From Psychromonas algicola (GTDB lineage: Bacteria > Pseudomonadota > Gammaproteobacteria > Enterobacterales > Psychromonadaceae), in assembly GCF_004378355.1 (NCBI RefSeq), contig NZ_SNUB01000008.1, positions 62,001 through 126,000 on the forward strand: a stretch of DNA of 64,000 nucleotides, written 5' to 3'. Shown here one piece after another: positions 39,570 to 48,721 of the stretch; position 1 is the stretch's first letter; every line of letters begins with the position of its first letter. The position numbers were made by a program, and so were the translations under genes. The notes under the pieces are model-generated. The model had not been told where the DNA came from and searched no databases. It saw nothing but the letters and a program-made list of their open reading frames with translations.

Positions 39570-41840
39570 GTGAAAACTTCAAATAAACTGAAATTTATTT
39601 TAAATCCCATTTTAGTGGCTATGTTGGGGTTACCACTAGCTGCACAAGCAGAAAATGACACGGACACAACAATCGTTACTGCAAACCGTACTTCGCAAAG
39701 TATCAGTGATATTGCCGCAACGGTATTGGTTATTGAAGGCGAAGAAATTGCTGAGCAAGCAAAGTCTGGTGTTGAATTTAAAGCAATGCTTGCAAATCTA
39801 ATTCCAAGTTTAGATGTAGGTAGTAATTCATCTCGTACTAATGCCAGACAATATATGCGAGGCCGTACAATCTTAGTTATGATTGATGGTGTTACGTTAA
39901 ACTCGTCGAGGGCTATTAGCCGCCAATTTGATGCAATTAATCCCTTTAATATTGCACGTATTGAAGTGGTTTCTGGGGCTTCTGCTATTTTTGGTGGTGG
40001 TAGTTCTGGCGGTATTATTAATATCATTACTAAAAAAGGTGCAGATGCTGGTGAATTAAGCGGTGAAACATGGGTAGGTTTATCATCTGGTGGTAACTCT
40101 AGTGAAGATTTGGAATATCAAGTAGCTCAATCTGTTTCAATGAAAAAAGAAAATATGGATGCGCGTTTTGCCGTTTCTTATAACCAAACGGGTGCAATGT
40201 ATGATGCCGATGGTGAGATGATATTGCAAGATACAACTCAATCAACGGCTCAATATGTGTCACAGGTTGATATCATGGCAAACGCTGGTTTCGAACTTTC
40301 TGAAAATAAGCGTATAAATGTAATGGCGCAATACTATGATAGTAGCCAAGATAGTGACTACGGAGTTGACTATGGCGATAGTTTTTCCATTTTTAGTGTT
40401 GATGATGATGATGCTGAAATGGATGATAGCTATAGCCTTGAGGGTGATCAAGCATCTACTGAAAGACTATTAATGATTGCCGAATATAGTGATAATAGTT
40501 TTTATGAACAAAATTTAAATTTACAATTTTATTTTCGTTCAGAAAAAATAGGAAACAACCCATTTACTAATTATTTGGGTTATTCTTCTTCTGTAGTAGA
40601 GGCTTATGTAGCTGCTTATGGCAATCAATATTATGCTTATATGCCGAATGTTTCCGCATCTCAACAAGATACACAACATATAGGAAGTAAGTTAGTGCTT
40701 TCTTCTGAACCAATTGAACAGCTCAATCTAGTTTATGGTCTTGATACAAATTATGAACAGTTTACTGCAACCCAAACCTATTATGATATAGATACTGCTT
40801 ATGGTTCAGGTTCTTTAGATTTAGATTATGTTGGTGAAGGTGGGCGTTATCCAGATATTGATACCGCATCAATATCTGCTTTTATACAGGGTCGCTATGA
40901 TTTTTCACCTGATTTAGTGTTAAATTCAGGTCTTCGTTATCAATATTCAAAAATTGATGTTGGTGATTATGTTGGTGCAACACAGCAGTATTTAGAGTTA
41001 GCTGGTTATTACTCTGATGGTTTTTTTGACGAAGTTGAAGGTGGAACGAATCATTATAATACTTTTTCAGCTAATACTAGCTTGATGTTTGATTTAACTA
41101 AAGAGCAGCAAGTATGGGCTAATTTATCACAAGGTTATGAAATTCCTGATAGCGCTAAATATTATAGTTCAGCGGCATATGACTACGATACGGGGGAGTT
41201 AACAGGTAGTGTAAGTGTTTCTGATAATCCTTTAGAAGCAATTTTAACAAATTCCATTGAGTTAGGGTGGCGCGTCACAGATGATGCCTTTTTAGCCCAA
41301 TTAGCAGCATATTTCTCTTATTCAGATAAGCAAATAGAAATCGATAAAACGGATTATTCAATTGACATTACAAGTGATGATAAACGCATTTATGGTATTG
41401 AAGGGCAAGCATCTTATTTCATAACACAAGCTGTTAGTGTCGGTGGTAACTTTAATTTTGTTAAAACAGAGTCTAAAGAGAACGGGGATTGGGGAAATAC
41501 AACAATTCAAAGTGCAAGCCCATCGAAAGTAACTGCTTATGTAAATTGGAATTGGGAAGCTAATAAGGTTAATACCCGTTTACAGACAACCCAAATGCTT
41601 GACTATAAAGATGCTGATGGCGAAAAGCTTGAAGGCTATAATACAATCGATTTATTATCAAGTGTTGAGTTACCTGTTGGTAAATTGCAAATTGGTATTA
41701 CTAATTTACTGAATACGGATTACTATACGTTATGGTCACAACGAGCTGTTAGTTTATATTCTGCTTATGATAGTGATAGTCTTTTTGAAATGGAAGGCCA
41801 AGGCCGCACTTACTCACTGAACTACAGTGTCGACTTCTAA
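39570..41840 (+). CDS. iutA: TonB-dependent ferric aerobactin receptor (IutA-like)
   Basis: About 756 residues. The signal peptide ends AAQA. A TonB box-like TTIVTANR follows, then the plug domain (RTNARQYMRGRTILVMIDGV, FGGGSSGGIINIITKKG) and a 22-strand barrel ending GRTYSLNYSVDF with terminal Phe. Plug, mid-barrel (MAQYYDSSQDSDYGVDYG) and C-terminal segments (SVELPVGKLQIGITNLLNTD) track E. coli IutA. The GTG at 39570 is favoured (AAGGA 7 bases away); the ATG at 39564 nearly abuts that site. The gap from the exporter is 126 bases with no terminator, so cotranscription is likely. Confidence 0.88.
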   Translation: MKTSNKLKFILNPILVAMLGLPLAAQAENDTDTTIVTANRTSQSISDIAATVLVIEGEEIAEQAKSGVEFKAMLANLIPSLDVGSNSSRTNARQYMRGRTILVMIDGVTLNSSRAISRQFDAINPFNIARIEVVSGASAIFGGGSSGGIINIITKKGADAGELSGETWVGLSSGGNSSEDLEYQVAQSVSMKKENMDARFAVSYNQTGAMYDADGEMILQDTTQSTAQYVSQVDIMANAGFELSENKRINVMAQYYDSSQDSDYGVDYGDSFSIFSVDDDDAEMDDSYSLEGDQASTERLLMIAEYSDNSFYEQNLNLQFYFRSEKIGNNPFTNYLGYSSSVVEAYVAAYGNQYYAYMPNVSASQQDTQHIGSKLVLSSEPIEQLNLVYGLDTNYEQFTATQTYYDIDTAYGSGSLDLDYVGEGGRYPDIDTASISAFIQGRYDFSPDLVLNSGLRYQYSKIDVGDYVGATQQYLELAGYYSDGFFDEVEGGTNHYNTFSANTSLMFDLTKEQQVWANLSQGYEIPDSAKYYSSAAYDYDTGELTGSVSVSDNPLEAILTNSIELGWRVTDDAFLAQLAAYFSYSDKQIEIDKTDYSIDITSDDKRIYGIEGQASYFITQAVSVGGNFNFVKTESKENGDWGNTTIQSASPSKVTAYVNWNWEANKVNTRLQTTQMLDYKDADGEKLEGYNTIDLLSSVELPVGKLQIGITNLLNTDYYTLWSQRAVSLYSAYDSDSLFEMEGQGRTYSLNYSVDF

Positions 41841-41842
41841 CT

Positions 41843-42658
41843 TTGAGCGCTTTATTAACTGTGAATAAATTAACTTGTCGCTTAGGCGGCAAGTTAATTC
41901 TAGATAATATTTCCTGTGAATTTCAACAAGGCAAAATAACCGCTTTAATTGGTCCTAACGGTTCAGGTAAAAGTACGTTATTAAAACTCATTGCTGGTTT
42001 GGAAAAAAGTAGCGCAGGGGATATTCAATTATCTGGAAAAGGGATAATGCAGTATTCCCGAGCCGATCTCGCGCTGAAATTAGCCATGTTGCCACAACGT
42101 CATACCACGCCTGTAGGTTTGACCGTTGCTGATTTAGTGGAGTTTGGTCGTCACCCTCATCGTCGTTGGTTTGCACCTCTAACCAAAACAGACAAACAAA
42201 AAATGCATTGGGCAATGCAAGAAGCCGGTGTACTTGAATTTGCTGATTTACCGATTGAAACTCTCTCTGGCGGTGAGGCTCAACGTTGTTGGTTAGCTAT
42301 GGTATTGGCACAAGATACCGATATTGTTTTATTAGATGAACCTACCTCATGGCTAGATATTGGTCACCAAGTTGAATTGTTACATATTGTGAAACGTCTT
42401 AATGAACAATACGGCAAAACTATCATTTGGGTGTTACATGATTTAAACCATGCTCAAGAATTTAGTCACCACGCCATTATGCTTGAAAAAGGTAAAGTGG
42501 TTGCTGCTGGTGAAGTTGATTCAGTGTTAACCGCAGAGCGTGTTTCTAAGGTTTACAATACCTCTGTTGCACGAGTTGAAGTAGAAGGGCAAACATTATT
42601 ATGGCCTAGAACTTCGGCAAATGTAGCATCAACAACTGACTGTAAGAGGGAAGGTTGA
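41843..42658 (+). CDS. fhuC: Iron-siderophore ABC transporter ATPase (FhuC type)
   Basis: A 271-residue ATP-binding subunit. Walker A GPNGSGKST near residue 40, signature LSGGEAQRCWLA, Walker B VLLDEPTSWLDIG, switch His in WVLHDLNHA: the FepC/FhuC subfamily. The apparent start is a TTG only 2 bases after the iutA stop, without a good Shine-Dalgarno, so translation may be coupled. A GTG at residue 7 is an alternative. It overlaps the next gene by ATGA. Confidence 0.9.
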   Translation: MSALLTVNKLTCRLGGKLILDNISCEFQQGKITALIGPNGSGKSTLLKLIAGLEKSSAGDIQLSGKGIMQYSRADLALKLAMLPQRHTTPVGLTVADLVEFGRHPHRRWFAPLTKTDKQKMHWAMQEAGVLEFADLPIETLSGGEAQRCWLAMVLAQDTDIVLLDEPTSWLDIGHQVELLHIVKRLNEQYGKTIIWVLHDLNHAQEFSHHAIMLEKGKVVAAGEVDSVLTAERVSKVYNTSVARVEVEGQTLLWPRTSANVASTTDCKREG

Positions 42659-43611
42659 TGAAACATTGGTTTTCCTCTTTTGCCATTCTGCTATGTCTTT
42701 TAGCGTCTAATACATTAACAGCAGCAGAATCTACACAAGCCGATGTTTTAAAGTTGCCTTTATCCATTCCTGCTAACTTAATTGAACAACCCCGCGTTGT
42801 TGCTTTAAATTGGTCTGCAGCTGAAATGCTATTGTCATTAGGTATTAAACCTGTGGCGGTGACCTCTAAAAATGGTTATCGAAAATGGCAATCCAACCAT
42901 CCTATGCTTCCTGATGGTGTTGCTGAAATTGGTAATCGTGCTTTTCCTAGTTTACCTGCTGTTTTAAAGCAAAATCCTGACCTTATTGTTGGTTATCCGT
43001 TTCGCCACGCTCGCTTATTTAATGAGTTAAGTGCCATTGCGCCTACTTTATTATTACAGCAATTTGCTCGTTTTGAGCAAGTAGATTACCGCTATATGGA
43101 GCAGATGCGAGAGAATTATCAAACACTCGCTGATCGAGTGGGTAAAAGTGAATTAGCCAAACAGCAATTACTTGAAATGGATAAGGAGTTAGAGCGCTTA
43201 CGTTTAGTGTTAGCCTCTGCCAACCTCCAAGGTAAAAATTTAGCTTACGGAAAATTTGTTGGCATGGGATACGGTTTACGTGTTTTTTCACAGCAAAGCC
43301 TAGCGGCTTCAGTGATCAAAGCATTAGGCTTGAATTATCAATGGGATATTTCGCTGCCAGGTAAAGATTTTACCCATTTACAATTAGAGCAAGTGAGAAT
43401 GTTGCAAGATACTGGTTTGATTCTAGTACAAGAAAGTTCGGGTAAAGGTGAGCGAATGATGACTTCTCCTCTTTGGTCTGAACATGAATTTGTGCAAAAA
43501 AATGATATTTACACGGTCTCGCCATTATGGAGTTTTGGCGGTCCTGTTTCTGTGATCCGAATGGCGCAAGCTTTTACCGCTGTATTATTGGAGAGACAGA
43601 ATGTTAACTAA
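42658..43611 (+). CDS. fhuD: Periplasmic ferric-hydroxamate binding protein (FhuD type)
   Basis: About 317 residues. Signal peptide FSSFAILLCLLASNTLTAA, then a class III binding-protein fold: PRVVALNWSAAEMLLSLGIKPVAVT, NPDLIVGYPFRHARLF, DRVGKSELAKQQL, GLILVQESSGKGE. This fits FhuD-like proteins that carry hydroxamate siderophores such as ferric aerobactin to the inner-membrane permease. The start overlaps the ATPase stop (ATGA) and the end overlaps the permease start by 11 bases, indicating tight coupling. Confidence 0.88.
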   Translation: MKHWFSSFAILLCLLASNTLTAAESTQADVLKLPLSIPANLIEQPRVVALNWSAAEMLLSLGIKPVAVTSKNGYRKWQSNHPMLPDGVAEIGNRAFPSLPAVLKQNPDLIVGYPFRHARLFNELSAIAPTLLLQQFARFEQVDYRYMEQMRENYQTLADRVGKSELAKQQLLEMDKELERLRLVLASANLQGKNLAYGKFVGMGYGLRVFSQQSLAASVIKALGLNYQWDISLPGKDFTHLQLEQVRMLQDTGLILVQESSGKGERMMTSPLWSEHEFVQKNDIYTVSPLWSFGGPVSVIRMAQAFTAVLLERQNVN

Positions 43612-45550
43612 TTTATCAAGCTTATTTAAAGGATCTAGGCCACTACCTTGTCGTCGTGTTATTTACGCTATTACTGCTGTGATAGGCTTTACTCTTTGTC
43701 TTGCTGGTTGGAATATCTATCAAGAAACAGTACTAACCAATAGTTATGAAATCACTTATTTCTATCAGTTATTATTACCCACTTTATTAATGGCTTTATT
43801 GTGTGGATCTTTGTTGGCTCAATCGGGCGCAGTAGTACAAACATCTTTAGGTAATGCTTTTGCTTCTCCTTCTACTATTGGGATTAGCGCAGGCGCTTTA
43901 TTAGGTGCAATGGTGATCAACCTGGTATTGGATGACCCAAGTATTTGGCAAGTTTGGATGGCTGCTTTTGTTTTTGCATTGGTCATTTCAATGTTGATTT
44001 TATTGCTATCTCAAGTCATTGGTGGTGGAAAGTTACAACTTATTTTGATTGGTATGGCGATGAGTTTAGCGGTGGGATCCTTATCATCTGCAATTATGAT
44101 TTACGCTGAACAACGGATGGATGGGTTATTTTTATGGGGTAGCGGGAATATTGGTCAAACTGATGGTCAGTTAGTGAGTATTATTTTATTGCCATCGCTG
44201 TTACTACTAGCTTTACCTTTATTCTGTCATCGTCAATTAGATATGTTGAGTTTAGGTGATGATACTGCCAATGTGGTGGGATTATCAGTGCGTCGTTGGC
44301 GTGCCATTTTATTACTGATTGCTGTCTTACAAGCGTCTTTAGTCACGGCCATGGTCGGTGTGTTAGGTTTTGTCGGTTTAATGGCACCACATATAGCACG
44401 CATGTTAGGTTTTAATAAAACCAAACAACAACTTATCTGCGCGAGTGTATTTGGCGCATTATTAGTGATTGCCGCTGAGTTATTTTCTCGCTCATTGCCT
44501 ATTTCAGGTTTTCGTTTACCAACAGGTGTTTTAACTGTGTTGTTGGGGATGCCATTTTTCCTTTATTTATTGACCCGTAAAAAAGGCGCGATGGGAATGG
44601 CGATGCAGGAAAGTGGTTTTGGTTTAGCGGCGTTAATTAAGTTACCCAAGTTTTTTGCCATTGCGATTCCTGCAACCTTAGTTGTATTAACTGCGATGAA
44701 GTTTTGGCCAAGTGAAGTGGGTTTTGAATTTACTGCATGGCGAATGGCTGTTGCTGTAATGGCTGGAATTGGATTAGGCATGGCGGGTTGTGCGTTACAA
44801 GCTTTATTTAGAAACCCAATGGCGAGTCCTGATATTTCTGGTGCAACCTCCGCTTCTGTTTTATGCATTATTGGGGCATTACAAATTTGGCCTGATTCAT
44901 CACGCGTTGATTTATTTTTATGGGCATTAGTCGGCGCTGGGATTGTGGTATGCATTTTATTTATCGCTATGCGCTATCAATTACGTGTTTCTCAATTAGC
45001 TTTGTTAGGCATTGCGATTTCAGCTTGGTGCGGAACCATTGCTTCCATGGTATTAACTTTTGGTGCCGGTGCGGCTTCGGTGACTGTGCTCTGGTTAACA
45101 GGCACCACTTATGGCGCCGATGCGCAAATTGGTTGGTTGTTAATGGCAGTTACTGTGCCTTGCTGTTTAGCTTTATTAGCATTGGCTAGAAATCTCGATT
45201 TATTTACATTAGGTGAAGATTGGGGGTTACACCTTGGTCAGCCTTTAATGAAGTTACGTTTGCTGATTATTTTGCTGGTGGTGTTATTAACTGCAGCCGC
45301 TGTTGCTGCTGTCGGAGCGATTGCTTTTGTTGGATTGTTATCACCTCATATTTTACGTTTGTTAGGACAAACTCGTCATTGGGTATTGCTATTAGGTAGT
45401 GGCTTAGTCGGTGCTTGGTTATTATTACTCGCCGATGGCTTAGGTAGAACCTTGATTGCTCCTTTTGAAATTGCCAGTGGAATATTAGTGTCAATTATCG
45501 GTGGTTTGTATTTTATTGGTTTAATTTTATTAGGTTATAGAAGGAAGTAG
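43601..45550 (+). CDS. fhuB: Double-length hydroxamate siderophore permease (FhuB type)
   Basis: A 649-residue inner-membrane permease made of two fused BtuC/FecCD halves, as in E. coli FhuB (660). Each half has the coupling motif region: VGVLGFVGLMAPHIARMLGF near residue 250 and VGAIAFVGLLSPHILRLLG near residue 572, plus NAFASPSTIGIS and RNPMASPDISGAT. About twenty membrane segments. The gene order receptor-C-D-B equals E. coli fhuACDB, suggesting that an fhu importer was recruited to, or kept with, the aerobactin genes. Confidence 0.92.
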   Translation: MLTNLSSLFKGSRPLPCRRVIYAITAVIGFTLCLAGWNIYQETVLTNSYEITYFYQLLLPTLLMALLCGSLLAQSGAVVQTSLGNAFASPSTIGISAGALLGAMVINLVLDDPSIWQVWMAAFVFALVISMLILLLSQVIGGGKLQLILIGMAMSLAVGSLSSAIMIYAEQRMDGLFLWGSGNIGQTDGQLVSIILLPSLLLLALPLFCHRQLDMLSLGDDTANVVGLSVRRWRAILLLIAVLQASLVTAMVGVLGFVGLMAPHIARMLGFNKTKQQLICASVFGALLVIAAELFSRSLPISGFRLPTGVLTVLLGMPFFLYLLTRKKGAMGMAMQESGFGLAALIKLPKFFAIAIPATLVVLTAMKFWPSEVGFEFTAWRMAVAVMAGIGLGMAGCALQALFRNPMASPDISGATSASVLCIIGALQIWPDSSRVDLFLWALVGAGIVVCILFIAMRYQLRVSQLALLGIAISAWCGTIASMVLTFGAGAASVTVLWLTGTTYGADAQIGWLLMAVTVPCCLALLALARNLDLFTLGEDWGLHLGQPLMKLRLLIILLVVLLTAAAVAAVGAIAFVGLLSPHILRLLGQTRHWVLLLGSGLVGAWLLLLADGLGRTLIAPFEIASGILVSIIGGLYFIGLILLGYRRK

Positions 45551-45552
45551 GG

Positions 45553-46146
45553 ATGTCAGCATTAGATCTTATTTATCAACGTAGTTCATGTCATGTACAT
45601 GAAATGGAACATCCAGCACCTGATAACGTGAAGCTAAAACGTATTTTACAGGCGGTGATGAGTGCACCCGATCACGGGAATATTAAACCTTGGCATATTG
45701 TCGTTGTAGATACTGAACATGTGCCCGCTATGTGTGAATCAATGTGTAATGCTTGGCTTGAAAATGCCGCACATATTGAACCCGGACGAATTCGTCGCTT
45801 AACGAGTTATTTGAAAGATGCACCTATGGTTGTATTAGTTTCAGCTAATGTTGTTGAACCTCATGCGGTTTCGCGTCGTGATCAAGTATTAGCGGCTGCA
45901 GCGGCATGTCAAAATATTTTGTTGGCAGCAGAACAAGAAGAAGTGGCTGCGATTTGGTACAGCACTGATGCAGCTGAATTGCCGCAAGTACACGAATTAT
46001 TTGGTTTAACCAAACAACAAGAGCCTGTTGCTTTTATTATGTTAGGGTCCAAAAAAGAGCAAATTATTAAGAAACGAAGTGATGTTGCTAAACATTGTTA
46101 TCAATGGCTTGGGGATAAACAATTAGCGCCATTATTTGATAAATAG
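45553..46146 (+). CDS. Nitroreductase-family flavoprotein (YdjA-like)
   Basis: A 197-residue FMN reductase fold: LDLIYQRSSCHV, a core SAPDHGNIKPWHIVVVD (FMN-phosphate and DHG region) and CQNILLAAEQEEVAAIWYS. It starts 2 bases after the permease stop with GAAGGAAG, so it is part of the siderophore import operon. A terminator follows. Reduction of ferric siderophore inside the cell is an attractive inference from context; YdjA-type proteins have no proven substrate. A link to cobalamin (next gene cobU) is also conceivable, but the BluB motifs are not seen. Confidence 0.78.
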   Translation: MSALDLIYQRSSCHVHEMEHPAPDNVKLKRILQAVMSAPDHGNIKPWHIVVVDTEHVPAMCESMCNAWLENAAHIEPGRIRRLTSYLKDAPMVVLVSANVVEPHAVSRRDQVLAAAAACQNILLAAEQEEVAAIWYSTDAAELPQVHELFGLTKQQEPVAFIMLGSKKEQIIKKRSDVAKHCYQWLGDKQLAPLFDK

Positions 46147-46207
46147 CTTGGGTATTGATTGACTGAATAATACTGGCAATAGATAATCGTTGGATTGATG
46201 TATTTTT

Positions 46208-46236
46208 AAAGGCTTTCAATTGGAAAGCCTTTTTTC
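46208..46236 (+). terminator. Terminator of the siderophore import operon
   Basis: Perfect AAAGGCTTTC / GAAAGCCTTT stem with TTTT tail. Confidence 0.88.
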
Positions 46237-46305
46237 GTTTGAATGTGCCTTTCCAATATGTGTTTACATATAGACGAAGGAAGATGAACAATCTAGGTAT
46301 TTATT

Positions 46306-46866
46306 ATGATTCAACTATTAATTGGTGGCGTTCGTAGCGGTAAAAGTGATGCCGCAGAAAATGTCTTAAATGAGATGATAAAAGCAGATGACCAATTAAA
46401 GCCTGCGTATATTGCGACCAGTGTTGCAATGGGCGATGAAACCATTGCGCGAATACAAAAGCATCAACAAACTCGCCAATCTCGCTTTACGCAACCTATT
46501 GCGACTTATGAGTTAGATTATCAAGAAGCAGATTTATTAACTGTGCTTAATTCATTAAATAATCCCAAACAAGTTGTTTTAATTGAATGTCTTTCTACTT
46601 GGGTCGGTTGGTATTTATCAGCTAACAATAGTTTGCAAGAAAACCTAATTTTATTCGAAAAACAGCAAACGACCTTACTCTCCTTTTTAGAAAAAGCTCA
46701 ATGCTCGGTGATTATTGTCTCTGGTGAAGTTGGATGCGGTTTAATTGGTGAAACAGAATTACAAAGACGCTACGCGGATAAATTAGGAGAATTAAATCAA
46801 AAAGTGGCTGCGTTATCGGAACATGTTTTTTTATTGACTGCAGGTATTAAACAACAATTAAAATAA
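46306..46866 (+). CDS. cobU: Adenosylcobinamide kinase / adenosylcobinamide-phosphate guanylyltransferase
   Basis: A 186-residue bifunctional enzyme of cobalamin nucleotide-loop assembly. Walker A GGVRSGKSDAAE at residues 7-18, YIATSVAMGDETIARIQKHQQTR with the His that carries GMP (RIQ-x-HQ), VSGEVGCGLIGETELQRRYADKLGELNQ. All are standard CobU/CobP features. It has its own start behind the siderophore terminator. The other cob genes are not adjacent; a CbiB-family gene lies 1 kb downstream on the other strand. Confidence 0.93.
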   Translation: MIQLLIGGVRSGKSDAAENVLNEMIKADDQLKPAYIATSVAMGDETIARIQKHQQTRQSRFTQPIATYELDYQEADLLTVLNSLNNPKQVVLIECLSTWVGWYLSANNSLQENLILFEKQQTTLLSFLEKAQCSVIIVSGEVGCGLIGETELQRRYADKLGELNQKVAALSEHVFLLTAGIKQQLK

Positions 46867-47026
46867 TAAAAAGTGTGTATTAAGCTATTTTTCATACTCT
46901 TAAGCATAGATATTCACTTTTTCCCCTTTTTTTTAGAAATTCCCTTTAAATTTAATTTTTATTCCCCATATAATTATTTAACCATGGTGGGGAAACCCAG
47001 AAATTTAATAATATTAAGAGAAATTT

Positions 47027-47641
47027 ATGTCTGAATATACTACTCAAGAACAACAAGCAAGTTACGGTATCGGTTTACAAATGGGTGAGCAACTTGCTTC
47101 TAATCCTTTCGAAGGTCTAGATATTTCAGCAGTTTCTGCTGGTATTGCTGATGCATTTGCTGGCGCAGAAAGTAAAGTTTCTCAACAAGAACTACAAGCT
47201 GCTTTCCAAGTGATCTCTGAGCGTATGCAAGCAGAAGCTGCAGAGCAAGCTAAAGTATTAGGTGCAGCTGGTGAAGCATTCTTAGCTGAAAATGCTAAGA
47301 AAGAGGGGGTTGTTGTTACTGCATCAGGCCTTCAATATGAAGTGATCGCTGAAGGTGCTGGTGAAAAACCAACTGCTGAATCTACAGTAAGTGTTCATTA
47401 CCACGGTTCACTAATCGACGGTACTGTTTTTGATAGTTCTGTTGAACGTGGCCAACCTGCTGAATTCCCAGTTGGTGGTGTGATTGCTGGTTGGACTGAA
47501 GCATTACAATTAATGTCTCCTGGTGCTAAATACAAACTAACTATCCCTGCTGCTCTTGCATACGGTGAACGTGGCGCAGGTGCTGCAATTGGTCCACATG
47601 CAACATTAGTATTTGATGTTGAGTTATTAGAAGTTAAATAA
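47027..47641 (+). CDS. fklB: FKBP-type peptidyl-prolyl isomerase FklB
   Basis: A 204-residue protein with the N-terminal dimerisation helices (QQASYGIGLQMGEQLA...FQVISERM) and a C-terminal FKBP domain (VSVHYHGSLIDGTVFDSS, GWTEALQLMSPGAKYKLTIP, YGERGAGAAIGPHATLVFDV). No signal peptide, so cytoplasmic FklB rather than periplasmic FkpA. It accelerates proline isomerisation during folding, and cold-adapted bacteria often express such proteins strongly. Single gene with terminator. Confidence 0.94.
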   Translation: MSEYTTQEQQASYGIGLQMGEQLASNPFEGLDISAVSAGIADAFAGAESKVSQQELQAAFQVISERMQAEAAEQAKVLGAAGEAFLAENAKKEGVVVTASGLQYEVIAEGAGEKPTAESTVSVHYHGSLIDGTVFDSSVERGQPAEFPVGGVIAGWTEALQLMSPGAKYKLTIPAALAYGERGAGAAIGPHATLVFDVELLEVK

Positions 47642-47662
47642 CTAAATTAGCATTAATTTAAT

Positions 47663-47702
47663 AAAAAGGCCGTTTATCTGATTAGGTAAACGGCCTTTTT
47701 TA
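47663..47702. terminator. Bidirectional terminator between fklB and cbiB-like gene
   Basis: Perfect 14-bp stem AAAAAGGCCGTTTA / TAAACGGCCTTTTT with T- and A-tracts on both sides. Confidence 0.92.
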
Positions 47703-47740
47703 TTGTGATTTTTTGAGGAACAGAAACGATTGCTTAGGCA

Positions 47741-48721
47741 CTAATAATTATAAGCGCCACCAAAATAAGCCAAGATACTTGGTAAAAATTCATAGCCTGT
47801 TATACAAATTAACCAGAACCAAGCGGTTAAGGTAATACGTTGTATCGCCAAATTAATGACATCTACTCGAGGCGGTCTATTGAAACCTAAATTACTATAA
47901 GTTACTTTTTCTGATTCATACATTCGCACACCACCTAACTGAATTTGCAGGCTTAAGGCAAAGCTACTTAATAACAATCCGGATGAAAAATGGTGCCAAT
48001 GAACACTTTGTTTAAATTTAGCTAAAAGCGTCTTAATAGGGCGATCGTAGAAAGAAAATGTGAAACTCAATAGAATGTGTACTGGCAGCTGTAAAGTTTG
48101 CACAATAATCGATGGAATCTTACCAAGTGCTTGATGCTTTTCTTGTTTACAATTCCATTGTTGGGAACAAATGCTCATCAACTGATAAAATAAAGCGCCG
48201 TAAATCCCAGTGGTTAAATACCAAAAAACGACAGCAAACCAGCTATTTGACATATGTAAGACCAGAGATTCAATGGTCGCTTTATTAATGCCGACTAAAG
48301 AAAGTGGCTTAGTATCTCTTAACGTTAAGTCTGCTAATAAAAGCTTCGCTTTAGGTAGGTTTTTAGATTGTAATTCAGTATTGATTTGCTGATAAACATG
48401 CATACGATCATGCCAAGACAATAAGACATATAAAACGATGATATCTATGGCAACAGGTTTAAAAGCAACAATATACAATTGGCTAATAATCAGAGCAAGC
48501 GGGCTGAATATAATAGTAAAAGACAGGATGCTCGCTAAACGTTTATAGCTATCGCTGCGGGTTTCTAAATTTACTTTTGTTGATATTTGCTGAAAAATAA
48601 CAGCAAAAGCTGAAAGAGGGTTAAGATCTTTAGGTAATGAAAAGAAAAAGGAACACAGTGCAACTAGCATAAAGCTAAAATAAACACTGTGTTGCTCTAA
48701 TAATAAAAGTGTTGCGTCCAT
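47741..48721 (-). CDS. CobD/CbiB-family membrane protein
   Basis: A 326-residue membrane protein with five or six hydrophobic helices. LRDTKPLSLVGINKATIESLVLH followed by WFAVVFWYLTTGIYGALFYQ matches the conserved core of CbiB, which attaches aminopropanol to adenosylcobyric acid. The canonical D/N-rich sites elsewhere are weaker than in true CbiB, so it may be the divergent 'CobD-related' branch seen near mtnN in marine gammaproteobacteria. Its start codon overlaps the mtnN stop (TAATG), so the two are cotranscribed. Confidence 0.72.
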   Translation of the reverse strand: MDATLLLLEQHSVYFSFMLVALCSFFFSLPKDLNPLSAFAVIFQQISTKVNLETRSDSYKRLASILSFTIIFSPLALIISQLYIVAFKPVAIDIIVLYVLLSWHDRMHVYQQINTELQSKNLPKAKLLLADLTLRDTKPLSLVGINKATIESLVLHMSNSWFAVVFWYLTTGIYGALFYQLMSICSQQWNCKQEKHQALGKIPSIIVQTLQLPVHILLSFTFSFYDRPIKTLLAKFKQSVHWHHFSSGLLLSSFALSLQIQLGGVRMYESEKVTYSNLGFNRPPRVDVINLAIQRITLTAWFWLICITGYEFLPSILAYFGGAYNY

